The position numbers and the translations under genes are program-made. A stretch of 15,267 nt of DNA, from the NCBI GenBank assembly GCA_900544575.1, contig UQVO01000024.1, positions 1 to 15,267 of the forward strand. The letters run 5' to 3'. Below the pieces are notes generated by a model. It saw only the letters and a list, made by a program, of their open reading frames with translations, did not search any database and was not told the origin of the DNA. The stretch comes from an uncultured Eubacteriales bacterium. Lineage in GTDB: Bacteria > Bacillota > Clostridia > Christensenellales > CAG-917. The stretch's first letter is position 1. Every line of letters starts with the position of its first letter. This document shows, one piece after another, positions 13,428 to 15,267 of the stretch.

Positions 13428-14738
13428 ATGAATACACGCGAAACACTTTATGTGAAGGACGGAAACCTTTATATAGGTTCTTTCAAGGCGACGGAACTTG
13501 CCGCGCGTTTCGGCACCCCGCTTTACGTTATGGACGCGAAATACATCGAAGAGGTGTGCGACGCCTTCGTCGCCGCGGTGGGGAGTTACGGCGAGGGAGC
13601 GGTCGCATTTGCCAACAAGGCTTTTGCCGCGGTCGCAACGGCGAAAATAGCCGCAAAGCACGGGCTGTGGTTCGACGTCGTGTCTGGCGGAGAGCTTTAT
13701 CTCGTGGCGCAGGCGGGCGCGGATATGCGCAAAGTGCTTTTCCACGGCAACAACAAGACGGAAAAAGAGATTGACGAAGCGCTTGCCGCGGGCATAGGGT
13801 ATTTCGTCGTGGACAGCCTCAACGAGCTGAATATGATTGACGAAAAGGCGGGGAAACTCGGCAGGGTGCAGGACGTGCTGGTGAGAGTGAACCCCGGCGT
13901 TTCCGCCCACACTTACGAGGCGGTTATGACCGCCGCGCCTTTCAGCAAATTCGGTTTCGACGTGCACGGCGACGCCTTCGACGTGATAAAGGACGTCGCG
14001 TCCCGCAAAAACGTGAACTTTTGCGGTCTGCACGTTCACATAGGGTCGCAGATTTACGACCATTCTTCCTACGACGCGGCGACGGACATCACGACGGACT
14101 TTATGAAGCGGCTTGCCGACGCGGGCATCGTCACGGACGTGCTGGATATGGGGGGCGGATACGGCATTTATTACACGGACGAAGACCCCAAATTCACCCC
14201 CAAACGCTATGCGTACACGGTGGAGAACATCGGACGGCGCGTGGCGGAGAAGACTGCGGAAAAGGGTCTGAAAAAGCCTTTCCTCATCGTCGAACCGGGG
14301 CGGAGCATTGTGGGTGAAGCAGGCGTGACGCTGTATACGGTGGGCGCGATAAAGAATTTCCCCGGCGTGAAAAAGTACGTCGCGGTCGACGGCGGTATGT
14401 TCGATAACCCGCGCTATGCGCTGTACGAGTCGCGCTATTCGGCAATGATAGCCAATAAGGCGGACAAGCCCGCGGACGACGTTGTCACGATTGCCGGCAA
14501 ATGCTGCGAAAGCGGCGACCTCATCGGCAAGGATATGCCTTTGCAGCACGCGGAAACGGGGGACATCCTCGCGGTGTTCTCGACGGGTGCGTACAATTAT
14601 TCGATGGCGTCGAATTACAACCTCAACGCCGTGCCGCCCGTTGTGCTTGTGGACGGCGACAAGGCGGATTACATAGTCAGACCGCAGACCTATCAGGACC
14701 TGCTGCGTAACAATACGGTGCCCGAATGGCTGAACTGA
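13428..14738 (+). CDS. lysA: Diaminopimelate decarboxylase
   Basis: LysA makes L-lysine from meso-diaminopimelate with PLP, the last step of lysine synthesis, in the cytoplasm. The 436 residues show the fold type III barrel. K64 in AFANKAF is the Schiff-base lysine, followed by DVVSGGEL, HVHIGSQI (202-209), the phosphate-binding glycines DMGGGYG (240-246) and EPGRSIV (289-295). The partner-subunit active-site motif CESGD is at 360-364, and GAYNYSM is at 388-394. The frame is open upstream, but ATG 13428 has GGGAG 7 bases before it and gives the family N-terminus. It overlaps scpA by 13 bases, so the two are probably co-transcribed and translationally coupled. A dacF-lysA-scpA order parallels the Bacillus chromosome. 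Confidence 0.95.
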   Translation: MNTRETLYVKDGNLYIGSFKATELAARFGTPLYVMDAKYIEEVCDAFVAAVGSYGEGAVAFANKAFAAVATAKIAAKHGLWFDVVSGGELYLVAQAGADMRKVLFHGNNKTEKEIDEALAAGIGYFVVDSLNELNMIDEKAGKLGRVQDVLVRVNPGVSAHTYEAVMTAAPFSKFGFDVHGDAFDVIKDVASRKNVNFCGLHVHIGSQIYDHSSYDAATDITTDFMKRLADAGIVTDVLDMGGGYGIYYTDEDPKFTPKRYAYTVENIGRRVAEKTAEKGLKKPFLIVEPGRSIVGEAGVTLYTVGAIKNFPGVKKYVAVDGGMFDNPRYALYESRYSAMIANKADKPADDVVTIAGKCCESGDLIGKDMPLQHAETGDILAVFSTGAYNYSMASNYNLNAVPPVVLVDGDKADYIVRPQTYQDLLRNNTVPEWLN

Positions 14739-15223
14739 CGGACGGCGAAATCATAGCCGCGCTCGCGGAAGAGGAGGAAACCGCCGTGCCCGGAGAGGGC
14801 GCGGGTTTTGACGACCTCCCGCAGGACGGGGGAGAGGGCGTTTCGTCGGAAACGGACGGCGCGTCGGAAACGGACGGCGCGACGGCGGATACGTCCGTCG
14901 GAAGCGAAGTCGCGCAAAAGCGGGACAATCCTTTCTCCGATGACAGAGCGTTCCACGGCGACGTGGTCACGGAGGCGGTCGTGCACGAGCGCAAACTGCC
15001 TCATTCTTCCGAAAAGTCCGCCACTTTCGAGACGTCGGAAACGCTGACGGGAGAGGAGGGGATGTCCGACTCCGAATACATTTCGGGCGGCAAACCCGTC
15101 ATACATTACCATCTCAGCGATTACGACGGTCCGCTCGACCTTTTGCTCGAACTCATCAAGGACGCAAAGATAGACATTGAGGACATTTTCGTGTCAGACG
15201 TGACGCGGCAGTATGTGGAAATC
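14726..15223 (+). CDS. scpA: Segregation and condensation protein A, N-terminal part, with acidic extension
   Basis: ScpA is the kleisin that bridges SMC heads in the condensin complex with ScpB. From about residue 124 the protein reads YHLSDYDGPLDLLLELIKDA followed by KIDIEDIFVSDVTRQYVEIL, the highly conserved ScpA N-terminus. Genomic sequence stops at 15223, where an adapter begins, so most of the protein is missing. The ATG at 14726 overlaps lysA and gives a 112-residue leader with 18 Glu and 11 Asp against 6 Lys/Arg, and two direct SETDGA repeats. It looks disordered and is not usual for ScpA. Alternatively translation begins at ATG 15062, preceded by GGGAG 8 bases upstream, giving a normal start. 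No stop separates the two. Confidence 0.85.
14846..14881 (+). repeat. Two perfect 18-base tandem repeats
   Basis: TCGGAAACGGACGGCGCG occurs twice without a gap (14846-14863, 14864-14881). In the scpA frame it encodes SETDGA twice. This is typical of a slippage-prone, disordered acidic linker. Confidence 0.85.
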
Positions 15224-15267
15224 CTGTCTCTTATACACATCTCCGAGCCCACGAGACATCTCAGGAT
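15224..15267. other. Nextera transposon adapter and index: non-genomic sequence
   Basis: CTGTCTCTTATACACATCT (15224-15242) is the Tn5 mosaic end used in Nextera libraries. It is followed by CCGAGCCCACGAGAC (15243-15257), the rest of the read-2 adapter. ATCTCAGG (15258-15265) is where the i7 index sits and matches the index I recall as N715, and the final AT (15266-15267) would begin the flow-cell sequence. In the scpA frame it reads SLIHISEPTRH, a well-known artefact peptide. It is read-through left in the assembly. Confidence 0.98.

Overview
The window is chromosomal DNA of an endospore-forming, GC-rich Clostridia-type Firmicute. It carries spoIIGA, sigE, sigG, a YlmC/YmxH-type gene, sigK, spoIVB, dacF and a Spo0A DNA-binding-domain gene, mixed with housekeeping genes in an order familiar from Clostridia and Bacillus. 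I cannot name a genus from the sequence. The last 44 bases are not genomic: they are a Nextera sequencing adapter with an index, so position 15223 is the true end of the biological sequence.

Layout. 1-558 has no credible protein gene. It holds strong RNA hairpins, two terminators and the thrS promoter. thrS (559-2496) ends at a clear terminator. A multi-pass membrane protein of unknown function (2667-3410) precedes spoIIGA-sigE (3508-5001). sigG (5120-5890) follows, with its Shine-Dalgarno sequence buried in a 12-bp hairpin. The ylmC-like gene (minus strand) and nrdR (plus strand) diverge from a shared promoter region. sigK (7202-7900) is uninterrupted. An FAD-dependent oxidoreductase with its own near-perfect sigma-A promoter follows (8088-9545). 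After a structured spacer comes spoIVB (9897-10949). Convergent to it is a 123-residue protein consisting only of a Spo0A-like DNA-binding domain (10996-11367, minus). Divergent from that are a SpoIIM-like membrane protein (11488-12060) and dacF (12124-13305). lysA (13428-14738) and the 5' part of scpA (14726-15223, cut by the adapter) close the window.

How the genes fit together. SpoIIGA activates pro-sigma-E in the mother cell. Sigma-G runs late forespore transcription. SpoIVB is secreted from the forespore and signals activation of pro-sigma-K, and this sigK keeps an N-terminal hydrophobic pro-sequence, as that checkpoint requires. SpoIIM-like and DacF fit engulfment and cortex peptidoglycan work. 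Three of the four compartment-specific sporulation sigma factors lie within about 3.6 kb; sigF is not in the window.

Most worth a second look: the receiver-less Spo0A-like protein with altered recognition-helix residues next to spoIVB, the hairpin hiding the sigG ribosome-binding site, the unassigned structured RNA at the left edge, the acidic N-terminal extension of ScpA, and the adapter contamination at the right edge.
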